Shown here: positions 49,789 through 60,777 of the stretch, piece after piece
Layout of the letters: each line of letters starts with the position of its first letter
Numbering within the stretch: position 1 is the stretch's first letter
NCBI GenBank assembly: GCA_037176845.1
Contig: JAYKXP010000010.1
Span: forward strand, 868,001-932,000
Direction: 5' to 3'
Origin: Paramarasmius palmivorus
Lineage: Eukaryota > Basidiomycota > Agaricomycetes > Agaricales > Marasmiaceae
Length of the DNA: 64,000 nucleotides
Program-made: the position numbers and the translations under genes
The notes under the pieces: generated by a model
Databases searched by the model: none
What the model was told of the DNA's origin: nothing
Seen by the model: the letters and a program-made list of their open reading frames with translations, nothing else

Positions 49789-50859
49789 TCACGACGAGGT
49801 CGAGTCATTGCCTGCAGGCAACGGGGTGGGAGCTGCGCCAGGATCTGACTTGATTTTTGATTCAGCTTCGTGTTTTTCCCTGCATTCTGCCCCTCCGTCT
49901 GAACGCACTGGAATGATCATCGTTGGTTAGTTTGTTTATTATCTTGGCGTTATATTCAAGACTTACGATGTCTCTGTGAGAATGCACGTAAGAACTCTCA
50001 GATCATGATGATTATAAAGCGAAGAACTCACGTTGAGAGCATCCAATCGACTAAACGTTTTCTTACAGCCTTGACAGACGTTTGCCTGTGGCTTAGCAGT
50101 ATGCAGAGCCTGATGTCGTCTATGTCGCGTCGATAAGAAGCTGGAACGAAAGAAAAGACGATTGAACTTACTTGCAATCATGTTGACGCGCAAAGCCTTT
50201 TTTGCATCCAGGCCAATCGCAGACAAAGGGTCGTTCTTCGGTATGCGAGCGCAAATGACCTATAGATGAAAGTGTGAAATGAAGATGAGACAAATTCAAT
50301 AAGAGATATTATTATGCATACCACGCAGGTTGAAACGCCTTGTAAACGTGGAACCACAGCCTGGGACTGGGCAAGTAAATTGCGCCTCATTCCGTCGCCG
50401 AGAGGCACTAGCTAGTTGAGTGGCCGATGTAGTTACTTGCTGCTTCTCAACCTAGGAATTGGAAGCGATTTTAGACTCGAAAAGCGGTGCACGTCAAGAT
50501 GAGTGACTGACCTGGAGTATTGGGGGAAGCCGGACTCCAGAAGCTGTTGCAGACGGATAATAATTGGCTGCAAGTGATGCGGCATTGGATATATCCACAG
50601 GTTGGGCACCAGTTGAGAAGTGAGTTGTATTTGGTGGCGATGCTGAAGAAGAGATCGGAGAACCCATCCTGAACTGGTCAACAGGAATATGGGGAGGAGG
50701 CGGAGGCGGTAAATGATGAGGATCCGCTGGACCAGGAGGAGGCCGCATTTGATTCGGAGGAGGTAATAGCTGAGGAGGAAAAGAAGAATCCTGAGGACCA
50801 GTATTCGGAATAATGTGAACGAGATTGACGTAGGAGGTGTTAATGGCTTCAAGAGACAT
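49789..50859 (-). CDS. C2H2 zinc finger transcription factor
   Basis: This regulator has three C2H2 fingers near the C-terminus after a Pro-rich, disordered N-terminal half. Six exons: 50859-50512, 50451-50322, 50259-50172, 50119-50032, 49973-49967 and 49907-49789. Finger 1 is CPVPGCGSTFTRRFNLRGH, finger 2 is CDWPGCKKGFARQHDCKRH, and finger 3 is CQGCKKTFSRLDALNRH, which resembles fungal Crz1-like fingers. The fifth exon is only 7 nt, and without it finger 3 loses its first zinc-binding histidine. The tail LRSDGGAECREKHEAESK is also typical of this fungal group. An in-frame ATG at 50880 is an alternative start, and a further upstream exon is possible. Target genes are unknown. Confidence 0.88.
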
Positions 50860-50880
50860 GCTGTTGTTAAGCTGTTGCAC

Positions 50881-51314
50881 TTGTGATGGGAACTGAAAGA
50901 GTGTCCTCAGTGAGAGTTTTGCACAAAGTCCGGAATGCGCGCGTGATGATGTACGAAACTACAGCGTCACCCGTGGCACTGCCACGACCTCGGCGCTTCT
51001 CTCGGCTTCCTCTCCCCATCAAGCTGTGCTATGGGGTACCCGTACACAAATTCAAAACCGTCTCTTAGTCTTTTCCTTTCTGCTACTCTTCCATACCATG
51101 TCTTTGACTGCATTGGCTCTTTGCTGCGGTTTCGAAATCATCTCTTTGTGAGCTGTCTACTCGGAAATTTTTTACCGATTCCCTTTCGTCAGCAAAAGCT
51201 GTAGAGCTCACCGCGGCCGGCCGCATGTCCTCCCGGAAGCATCCAGGCGTTGCTGCCATCTTTTCATTATAGTATACAATGATACCCCATCAGAAAAAAA
51301 ATATACACATATTC
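50881..51314. other. Spacer between the C2H2 gene and the lipase
   Basis: About 430 bases lie between the start of the C2H2 gene and the stop of the lipase, both on the minus strand. Near 51020-50960 a minus-strand ATG opens a short Arg-rich segment that could be an upstream exon of the C2H2 gene, but the phase does not join cleanly. Otherwise nothing was seen. Confidence 0.35.
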
Positions 51315-54300
51315 CTACTCGAACATATGAGCGTCTAGCATCCTACGTCGTTGCATCAGTTCCACTTCACTAATCTTGTGTCCTGCCTGAGGTCTTGTTG
51401 GAGCCTTGGCCTTGCTATCCTCTTCCTGAACGACCTGGACTTGGTCCTCAGGGACCGGCGACGACACAAAGCTTGGCTGCTTCTCATGCGTCCCCAAAAT
51501 ACTTCCATTCCCACCTTGATATTTCTTCGTGACGAACGTGATACCATAGTCGTCGGTATCACTTTCCTGAGTATAAGGAGAAGCTGTTCCCTTGATATTT
51601 CCGCTCGCAGAAGCCACGGGTGACACCTTTCCCTTCCCCCATCTTTGGAACGCATCGTCAATACAATCAGCTTGGTCTTCGATGACTGCCTTCGCTTCAC
51701 GCATGAGAGCGCCCATTTGCAGGTACCCGTGGCTCCATCCTGACAGCAAACTCTGAGTATAAGTATCACATCAAGGTATGACGCAAAGAACTTACCAGCG
51801 AAGAGCGTTAACTGGACCCAGTCTTCCTCATGGGCCAACTGGTCTCTCTCCTCCCGCAAGAGCTTCGCGTGCTCCGGAGAGGTGGGCTCTCTCACACTCA
51901 TTCGTAAATCCTCGCCAAAACGTGCGCTTTTTCCGGACAACGCGAGATCAAGTTCAGTTTTCCTGCTGCGCTTTGCTTCCCTGACCCGACCTATTTCTGA
52001 ATCAGTACGCTATCCGACGGACTAGTGCTGCGGACGTGCCTGCTAGTAGAATAGAGTCGTCGTTAAAGGGGTCAGCTTCACCACAAAAAAGTAGAAGTGG
52101 CGGGAATTTAGCGAGAAGCGACGCAGGAGCTAGCAACGGAGAAATGTAATAGTTGGTGGCAAAATCGGGATTTCTGTAAGGCCCTATGGTTTCTGGTCAA
52201 TCAATAATTCTTGATTGCTAGCTTGAATACATACCGACGTATAGAAGAGCCATCGCTCGCATCTAGGGAAAACACGCAACGTTAGTGATAGGCACTCGCG
52301 GTCAAAATTAGTGACATGCCATGCTGGGGGTCACGATCCTATCCTGGAAGTAACCAGTGCGACTCGTCAGCGTCAGTCTTGTGCCAATGCGTTCTCTCCG
52401 CCGTCCACTCTTAGACTTGACCTGATTGTCGGCCTCAATGACCGCGGCTGAGAGTTCTTCCTGATGTTCCTCCACGATCGCAGGGTGATTGAAGATGATT
52501 CGATCCTGAAGCGGCTTGTCTTCCTCTCGCTGAAGGCGGCCATAAATGTCATCTCCAAACCAATCACCTTCCGGAGATTTCAACCGAAGCGCAGAGGTCG
52601 AACGGCGCATGCGAGGACGAGGCCCAGAGTCCTTCGAAGTCTCCTTCGTCGAGACCTGTCCGTCACGATCCGTGTCAAAACTGCCTGTGAACCCACGAAT
52701 AGTGTCGCGCCAGCTTCCCTTCCTCTTATGACGTCTGGCCTTCTGCGTCCCAGTCGCGCTATCGTCAACCATACTTAGCGGAGAAATATGTTTGAGATGG
52801 TCCTTCTGCTCAGAAAGTCCTGGTAAATTCCCTGACGACTGCTCGGTCCGGAGAATGCGAAGATTCTCCTGCGTCATCCAAGAGCCAAAGTTGAAGTCTA
52901 AAGCTGCGTAATTCAACAGCAAGGCGACAGGTAACGGCAATTCTTTAGCCTTGGTAGGATTGGCGGCATTGAATTCCAGGGTTTTTATGACGACGTTCAT
53001 CGCCATAGTAGCCCCCGCCGAGTCACCAGATATGACCATGTCCAGTTTCTTTCCAGACATTCCTATAACGGCACCTTTGGATTCGACCAACAGTTTGTAG
53101 ACGTCGAAAGCCTCATCTACAGCGAATGGATATGGGTCTAGCGGATGTATTAGCCATTAAGCTAGAATAAAATTGGACAGACTCCCACTAACATTCTGGT
53201 GCCTTCCCGTAATCAATGGAGAGGACTGGCCGTCGGGTCGTAGCCGCCCACATTCGTAATCGCTCCTCATGATGCTCCGGTGTCATACATATGAAACCTC
53301 CGCCAGGGAAGTCGAGGACTAATTCGGTAGACTCAGATAGTTGGTGCGCCGGTAAGGCATAGAATAGGTATGCAGTAATTGGTCGTTGATAGTGTGATGA
53401 TTTAGGTCTCGGTAGTAGTATCTTGCGTCTGGTGTGTAGCGATGGCATTTGTAGAAGAGTAAACGCGCGGATCTACAAGAGGGTCAGGACAACATCATAA
53501 ATCGTATTTCCGCTGAGATGACTGACATATGGATTGGTGGTCTTTTCCCATGTAGCTTGAAGCATAATTTCAGTAACAATGGGGTTGTAGATGAAGTGTA
53601 TTCTTACCCCTGAGCATTTCCACAGTAGGAACAGCCCGAAAGCGACGAAGCTGCAACGGAGTAAGCAAAAGGGCCCTAGATCGGTTGTAGACAATCTCAT
53701 ACCTTTTCGTCACCTTCATTAGCATAAATTATATAGTACACTGAAAACAAAAGAGAGCAAATGTCGCGCAGCCTTTGTAAGAAGGATCAGTGAGTAAAGG
53801 GTCAACGTCACGCCAGAAACGCTTGACGTGCCATTTGGGTCGTACTGATAATGCGGTAGCAAATCCTGCGTCGAGTCCAGTCACAAGCCAAGTAGCCCGA
53901 TAGTATGAAGGTGAGTACTGCAAGAAATGTCAGTTTGTCGACTTCAATCTGAGTTATCGATGATCGTACGAGGCGAGCCAATGGTTCTGGTGCTATTTGA
54001 AAATTTCGAATGAATTTCTAGCTCCGCGTGCTATCGGTAAAGCACATACCATTCAATCCCAAAATCTTATCGAGGTTGCGGATAGCATAAACGGTCGTGA
54101 GAGTGCTAAGAATGATCTGCCATGGTGTAAATCGTTCTGCGGGTATGTGAGCGCCTGACAAGGGTTTTGAGAGAAACCGTTCGAACTGAGGGTCTGATTT
54201 GCTCTTCTAAGACCTAGAAACCGAGGAGGGCCAGCACTTCCGCGAATAATACGCCATACCCAGAAGAGAAGAACAAGGAAGACCTGGAGAGCAGTCAGCA

Positions 54301-54388
54301 TTCTTGCACATTGAAGACAAAGACTCTTGCTGCTGACCTGGGTACGCTTCCAAGAGGGATTAGGACGACCAAAAAGTTGGTCTATCAT
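51315..54388 (-). CDS. Hormone-sensitive-lipase-type alpha/beta hydrolase
   Basis: This is an esterase or lipase of the HSL family. The start is taken at 54388 (MIDQLFGRPNPSWKRTQ), followed by a hydrophobic anchor segment, VFLVLLFWVWRII, so the enzyme is probably membrane-attached. The nucleophile motif is VISGDSAGATMAMN. The oxyanion site reads LDFPGGGFICMTPEHHEERL, with Pro where most HSL members have the first His of HGGG. The second catalytic residue is likely the Asp in LLLFCGEADPFND, and the histidine is in WSHGYLQMG. A long charged insertion (RRHKRKGSWRDT to MRRSTSALRLKSPE) interrupts the domain, and the C-terminus is disordered. Many exons; the N-terminal ones (54388-53200) were only partly resolved. 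Confidence 0.82.
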
Positions 54389-54536
54389 GATGGTAGAGTA
54401 GAAGATGCGTGAAGGATAGCAGGAGGCGAACACTGGCCATAATTAAGCAGTACAGCAAGCATAGGATTTACATGTGATTTTCTTGATGCAGCACAACACA
54501 ATGCGTCAACGCATGACTAAGACAAATACTGCAAAA
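54389..54536. promoter_or_regulatory. Short divergent promoter, lipase/taspase-like gene
   Basis: A spacer of 148 bases lies between two divergent starts and must serve both genes. No named element was recognised. Confidence 0.45.
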
Positions 54537-55817
54537 ATGTCCTTTATCGCCGTCCATGGCGGCGCTGGATTCCACAGTGTGGCAGATGAAGCTTTGCTCA
54601 AACAGTCTATGCGACGGTAACCCTCAAACACTTGTAGAGGAGCTTTTCTAACATTTATTTTTAAAGTGCATGTCGGAAGGCTCTAGAAGCACAATGTGCT
54701 TTAGACATGGTCGAACATGCGGTCGTCGAATTGGAGGATGATGAACTTTTTAATGCAGGTAAATACTTTGCGGCAGCCGTGGATATTTATCTTCAACGTT
54801 CTGTCAGCATACGGTTCCAACCTAACACTAGATGGGACAACGGAGTGCGATGCGAGTGTGATGGACGGCAAGCAAGGATTTGGCGGTGTTGGATCCGTTT
54901 CTGGTGCGGATGTCCTCTCAATCTTTTAGGAGCGTCTCAATTGACACTATCCAGCTAGGTATCAAGAATCCTATCCGTCTTGCTAGGGCTGTCCTGGATT
55001 ACTCTCGGACTACAGACCCACTCGGCCGTATACCGCCTTTAGTTCTCGTTTCAGAAGGTGCTAAATCCTTTGCACTGCGATACTTTGGTCCAGAAAACCC
55101 TATTCTAGTTCCTCCCGGATCTTTAGTGTCCCCTAAAGCCAAAGAGAATTGGTCCCGATGGAAAGAACGCCATGAGAGACCAGATAATTCCAACAACATC
55201 CAAGATACCGTAGGATCGGTCGCTTTCCTTGGAAGGAATTCCGCTGCAGGAGTCTCCAGTGGCGGACTGCTACTCAAGCTCCCGGGACGTATCGGCGAAG
55301 TATGTGTTATTGATCGCCTTGTCTGCGTTTTTTGAACGAATCCATTAGGCCAGCATTTTCGGTTCAGGCTGTTGGGTCGAGGAAACTGAAAGATGTTTAA
55401 TTGCAGTTAGCGTCACAGGTGCTGGAGAATACATAACCCGCGCATCATTAGCGCGTACATTAGCAAAGGCAATAATCTCGAATCCCATAGAGGAAGATCC
55501 ACACGATACTATACACCGAATCTTCAAAGAAGAGTTCTGGGAACCTACACGGCGCCTCGGAGAGCTTCATCCAAACGCTGGTATCTTACTGCTGTTAAGA
55601 GAAGAGGATATCGGTAAGGCCTACACGACTCATAAAACCTAGATCTAACTCTCACTACAAAGTCCGATTGTGGTGCGCGTTCACAACACGAAGCATGGCC
55701 ATTGCATTTATGTCGACGACTAACTCAAACTCGAAACCTAAAGCCTTTGTCCTTCGGCAGCCTAAGCCTTCAAATCCAGATGAACTCCCGCTTTTCATTA
55801 CCGCTTTTACTCTATAG
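54537..55817 (+). CDS. Taspase/isoaspartyl-peptidase-like N-terminal nucleophile hydrolase
   Basis: This is a member of the asparaginase type 2 / threonine aspartase family, made as a precursor that cuts itself. Six exons: 54537-54616, 54667-54758, 54808-54903, 54959-55299, 55349-55613 and 55663-55817. The N-terminus FIAVHGGAGFHS is characteristic. The self-cleavage site and catalytic threonine lie in NIQDTVGSVAFL, at about residue 175, followed by GVSSGGLLLKLPGRIGEA and FGSGCW. The sequence around the site and the length of the alpha part favour a taspase-like protein over plain isoaspartyl peptidase, but that choice is an inference. The C-terminus is compact, ending LFITAFTL. Confidence 0.85.
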
Positions 55818-55965
55818 TACCTGTTTTGATTTTTACGAGCAATACAGCGCAGATACCGGAATGTCGAGCAGTTACATGGATTCGTGGTCCGTGAATAAAT
55901 CACAAGGGCTACTATAAGGCAAGTCGTACAACCTACAGGTTTAACAAGGAACTACACATCACGAA

Positions 55966-56895
55966 TCAATATGCAATGCTAATGCGTTTATTGGCATATT
56001 GGCTCCACTTGTTCAGAGCAGTGTCTGCGATGAAATGGGCGACATCCTTTCTTGATATTGTCCACGCGCCAAGTTCACCCTCGCTGACTCTGTATCCTGC
56101 TTTTCCTTCCTTTTCGGCCTTGCAGTCTCCGTCGGTCAAGAATGCAGGTCGAATCACCAAGACGTCCTTCAGGCTTCCGGCCTGAGGCAATCCAGGCGTT
56201 TCGGTCCAGTTCGGGCCCAATATATCTTCGCTGGGCTCTCCATCGTCTTCCGTATTCCAAGTCCACCCAGCACAATGGTGAACGATGCGCTCCACACCGA
56301 CTTTGTCTTTGTGGGGTTCCGCAAGGAAATGTGCATAGAAAGGTTTCAAGAGGAAGGGAAGGGAAGCGTGTGATGTTTTGGTGAGTCCAGTGGATGATAT
56401 CACGATGACCTTTGGACGCTGTTCAGAAGGGATAGTGGCTAGTGTGTTGAGAAGAGATTTGGAGACTAGGTTGTGTGGCGTTATAACAAATCCCTGACGA
56501 ACGTTGTACTTCGGAGTTCCTCCTACGAGTGAAGACTTGTCAGCAACACATTAGCCGGAAGTGGACTGCAACCTGTCTTACCGACTGTGAATAATAACAG
56601 GTCGATGTTGCCATGCTTCGCAGCTTCTTGCCATCCTTTGGCAACATCGGATTGGACTAAAGCATCACCCTGGATAAGGTGGGCTTTGCCTGAGGCAATA
56701 TACTTCTTGATGACTTGGTCCTCATCAAAGACAGATGTGTTGCGCAGAAGGAAGGTGACACTGCAGCCAGCATCTGAGAAACAATAACAATAATCGGTCA
56801 ATAAGAACTTTCCAGACACTATGATTCTCACCTAGCAAACGGATAGAAGAGAAGTATCCAATATTTCGGGACGCACCAATAGCGAAAACGTTCAT
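55966..56895 (-). CDS. NAD(P)-binding Rossmann-fold protein (NmrA/epimerase-like)
   Basis: This is a small extended-SDR or NmrA-like protein. The start at 56895 gives MNVFAIGASRNIGYFSSIRL, with the GxxxxxG nucleotide site. After an intron the fold continues with AGCSVTFLLRN, AHLIQGDALVQSDV and DLLLFTVG, and the last long exon contains VIVISSTGLTKTSHASLPF and ERIVHHCAGW. The catalytic Tyr-x-x-x-Lys of active SDRs is not evident, so it may be a redox sensor rather than an enzyme. Three exons, the last being about 56522-55966. It converges on the taspase-like gene with 148 bp between stops. Confidence 0.82.
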
Positions 56896-57166
56896 GGTGG
56901 ATAATGCTGATAGAGGGGGAGGTTGATTGTGGTTTTTGAGGAATTCATCGCGACAGGATTTTATACAGTCGCTTAATTAGGCCCTGCATGATGGCTATCC
57001 ATCCTTGAAACCACATCGTTGTCTTGGGAGCTGCGGGGCTTGCGAATGCGTAGTGCCGACGGGCGCTTGACGGTTACAACCGCTAGACGCCTAGAACCAC
57101 GTGGAGCATTTGTCATCTCTAGCTGCACCGCCAATTCCGAGTTGATCTCCCCAGTGACTGACTGTC

Positions 57167-59133
57167 ATGGCATCTTCTTCAGGTTAGTTGTTATTCTAAT
57201 TTGTCGGCATGAGTACTATCTGATACTCATTCAACAGCTGTCGGAAAGCTATCCAGAGAAGAGTTTCGTCGGCAAAAAGATCTCGATGCTGCTCGTAAAG
57301 CAGGAACTGCTCCAGCTGCCTTGGACGAGGAAGGAAAGCCTATAAATCCCCATATTCCTCGTACGTCTTCCGGTATTTCTCTAGTACGAGACGTACGTTA
57401 AAGCCGCGTTTGCAGAATACATTTCCCAGGCTCCATGGTACTTGGATACAGGTGCACCTTCCCTTAGCCATCAGCGTCGAAGAGACAATGACAAGCCGGA
57501 CAATGACAAGTTCAACAAGTGGTACGACCGGGGTGGAGTGCAAGGACCAGCTGCAAAGAAGTATCGAAAAGGTGCTTGCGAAAACTGCGGTGCCATGACC
57601 CATAAAAAGCAGGATTGTCTTGAACGTCCTCGAAAGAAGGGTGCCAAATACACCAACAAGGACATTAGACCCGATGAAATGGTGCAGGAAGTAGAACTTG
57701 GATACGACGCCAAGAGGGACCGATGGAATGGATACGACGTCTCAGAACACAGCAAGATTTACGAGGAGTACAGCGCTGTGGAAGCTGCGAGGCAGAAGCT
57801 GAGGGAGGAGGAGATTGATAACCAAACAACGACCGACTTGGCAGCTGTGCGGAAGATGGCCAAAGCCGGAAAATCAGAAAAGAAGGACGACCCCGATTTT
57901 GGCTCCAGCGACGAAGAAGATGCGGATGAAGACAAGTACGCTGACTCTGCCGACGCCGTTGGCCAGAAGCTCGATGCAAAGACACGAATCACCGTACGAA
58001 ACCTACGTATCCGTGAAGACACCGCCAAGTATCTCATCAACCTCGATCCCTCGAGTGCTTATTACGATCCCAAAACTCGTTCCATGCGTGAAGCTCCAGA
58101 CAACGACATACCACCAGAAGATGTGCGTGCCTCCCTTCTCCTTCTACTGCCAAGTTGCTTATACATTTCCAATCAGGCCAAATTTGCCGGTGAAAACTTT
58201 TTCCGGTCTACTGGTGAAGCACCGGCTGTTCAGCAATTGCAGCTTTTTGCGTGGCAGGCTGCTGCTAGAGGGAATGATGTACACCTCAATGCGAATCCCA
58301 CGCAAGGTGAAAAGCTTCATCAGGAGTTCAAGCAGAAACGGGAGGAATTGAAGGAGACGTCAAAGGAGAGTATACTTGCAAAGTATGGTGGAGAACAGTA
58401 TTTGCAGACGGCACCAAAGGAACTACTACAAGGCCAAACTGAAAACTACGTTGAGTATTCTCGAACAGGGCAGGTTATCAAAGGACGTGAACGAGCGAAA
58501 GCAAGGTCAAAGTACCCTGAAGATGGTGTGTATTGTCATCTACATGTCTGATATTCACCTAATCTTTCACTCCTTGTAGTACTCGTCAACAATCACACAT
58601 GCGTTTGGGGCTCCTGGTACGATCCGTCGTCGGGACGGTGGGGATACGCTTGTTGCCAGTCTACTATCCATGTGTCGTACTGTTCTGGTCAGGCTGGTAT
58701 CGAAGCGGCCAAGGCCTCGAGCGCTCAGAACCTCCTGTCCAACGCCTCTGAACCCCAGGAGACTACTACGACATCACAACCAGCATCCTCGAGTGCAGAG
58801 AAGTCGAGCAGCAAGGTTGAGCAAAATTACTCGAAGAAGCGGGTGGGTGAAGGAGACGTCAACCTAGATCCGGACAGGTTAGCTCGTGCTGTCGATGCTG
58901 AAAAGAAGAGGAGTAGGGGCAACGATGAAGGTCGGGATGGGTTCAGTAAGAAGAGGAAAGGAGATGGTGGTACCACAGGGACACACGAAGTCACCGAGGA
59001 GGAGCTTGGTATGTCACCTACGTTTCCTCGTTTACTCGTCTAGAATACTCACACTTCCGCAGAGGCATACCGCATGTCGCGCAAAATAACGGAAGATCCC
59101 ATGGCCAATTATGTGGACAAGGAAGATTATTGA
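57167..59133 (+). CDS. SLU7: Pre-mRNA splicing factor Slu7
   Basis: This second-step splicing factor helps choose the 3' splice site. Six exons: 57167-57182, 57238-57360, 57416-58122, 58178-58525, 58580-59008 and 59063-59133. The first coding exon is only 16 nt (MASSS plus one base). The sequence continues [20 protein letters not shown] and [19 protein letters not shown] zinc knuckle is present as [18 protein letters not shown]. Other family markers are [38 protein letters not shown] and [20 protein letters not shown]. The end is [20 protein letters not shown]. The protein acts with Prp18 in the nucleus. Confidence 0.96.
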
Positions 59134-59269
59134 TGGACTTTCTTATACTTACTCGTACACTTTGTATTTCTAGCCTCATGTTCGCCACATTATTGCATTA
59201 TTCTCTGTTAATTGTACTTCACAATAAGGAATGCATTGTCGTTCGACAAGCTCGATTAACATCACAACA

Positions 59270-60338
59270 ATGGAAACACGTGTTGTTGACTCGCGTCCTC
59301 GAGGCGAGCCGATATTGAAGTTGAAAAGTAACTCTCATGTATCTCTTGGCCTGACTATGTTCACTGCGCCTGCTCTACTTCTAGGTCTCAGCGCACGTCT
59401 ACTTTTGAGTTATGCCTCCGGAGCGGGGGCAGAACAAAACTTTCGCGACTTCTTCATGATCGGCCTCTGGGAGGGCGTACTTTGGTGTACCGTGAAGAAT
59501 CACGACCTGGCTATTCCTGCAGCTATAGGAATTGCAGCCAAAGAATTTATCGAATTCAACTTTACCCACAACTCCTTCCGCTCTATCATTTCCCTGCTCG
59601 GAATCGTCATCGGTGCCATAGGCACTGACCTCTTGTCCGGGATCATCGACACCCCTTCCGAAACCAAACGCTCTTCCTCCAAATCCCACCACCATTCCTC
59701 TTCTGGAAATATTCGCAGTCACGAACGAGAACGAGAACGAGAACGAGAACGAGAAAGGGGGAAAGGGAAAAAGAGCGAAAGAGTTCTCGACACACTCGTG
59801 CCGCTGCCCACAGTAACGGAGATGTTCGATTTCGTCCTCCACGTCGCACGACTTCAGATATCACATCTGTTGATTCTGATTCGGAATTAATTGGCCCAAA
59901 GGCCTCCATGTCCCCCCTTCAGCGCGAGGTTGCCGCTTTGCGAGCCCGTGCTTCGTTGGCAGACAGCGAACGTCGTCGGTTCAAAGAGGAGAAAAAATGG
60001 GCAAAGGCAGATGGAAATCTGGAGCGGGCGAAGGAGCTGAAGTGGCAGGTGAAGAGATATTCTGCTCTCATGAAGAGTTTTCACCGAGAAGCGGACAACA
60101 AGCTCTTGGAAGGTCCGTACTTTTTTTTTCTTTCAGAGTGGAATCAACACTAATTGTAGAGGTAACATCAACAGCGGCATCAGGATCTCGACCCAAGTTG
60201 CCTACCATCGAGGAGAAGAATGATACTGCACCAGGAACTTCCAATGGCCATTACAAACCCAGAAGCGATCTCCCCACTGTTAGCGTCGACATCTCACCGT
60301 CACAAGTCAAATCAGCAATTCGAGTCAATGTTCGATAG
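59270..60338 (+). CDS. Membrane and coiled-coil protein with apparent frameshift
   Basis: The family is not recognised. The first part (59270 to about 59756) encodes an N-terminal segment with three hydrophobic regions, including APALLLGLSARLLLSYASG and SIISLLGIVIGAIGTDLLSG, then a Ser/His-rich and ERERER repeat segment. After a G5 run at 59757-59761 that frame loses coding character and ends at 59890. The next frame stays open across the repeat and continues into TTSDITSVDSDSELIGPKAS and a DUF1771-like helical region (LADSERRRFKEEKKWAKADG). That part is spliced (donor GTCCGT near 60113, acceptor at about 60160) to a tail ending at 60338. One missing base in the G run would join the parts. 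It may be a sequencing error, a true frameshift, or two genes, the second starting at 59908. Confidence 0.6.
59723..59761. repeat. Hexanucleotide microsatellite and G run in coding sequence
   Basis: About five copies of GAACGA are followed by GAAAGGGGG. In frame it encodes Glu-Arg repeats. Length changes by whole units would keep the frame, but changes in the G run would not. Confidence 0.85.
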
Positions 60339-60777
60339 CACTTGTGAAGCCACCGTATGTTCAATGAGTTTTGCGGTTGACCGTCATCTCAACTCGTACT
60401 TTTGCAGAATTGCCATAACGGTTTTCATTGGGTGTATCAACATACATTTCCCAAACGATCATAAGGGATCCCTCATCGTCGTAATCGGGTGCTACGATAC
60501 CTGATAGGGAGCGGCGATGGGAACTCACGAGTTACGAATCACCATGAAGAACGACATCTTTCTATACCATAATTTCGGCGGGTTCGATATCGGTATTGTT
60601 TTAGTAGTAGACGGACATCTTTGGGAGTATTATAATAGGTTATTCATATATACAGTCGTTTATCACCACTCATAGTGATTCATCTTCGGGTGCTTGTCGA
60701 CAACTTATTGAGGTTCTGAGAACAGAAACAACATCTTACATATATTGATAATGATAACACAGTTAACACACTCATTT
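60339..60777. other. Convergent 3' region before galactokinase
   Basis: About 440 bases lie between convergent stops. AT-rich stretches (60720-60780) fit the 3' untranslated region of galactokinase. No gene seen. Confidence 0.45.

Noticed and set aside
59997..60338. Independent plus-strand gene starting at 59997
   Set aside because: Its frame before 60120 overlaps a better coding frame (helical, charged) and joins it only through the intron near 60113. It is treated as the tail of the gene at 59270.
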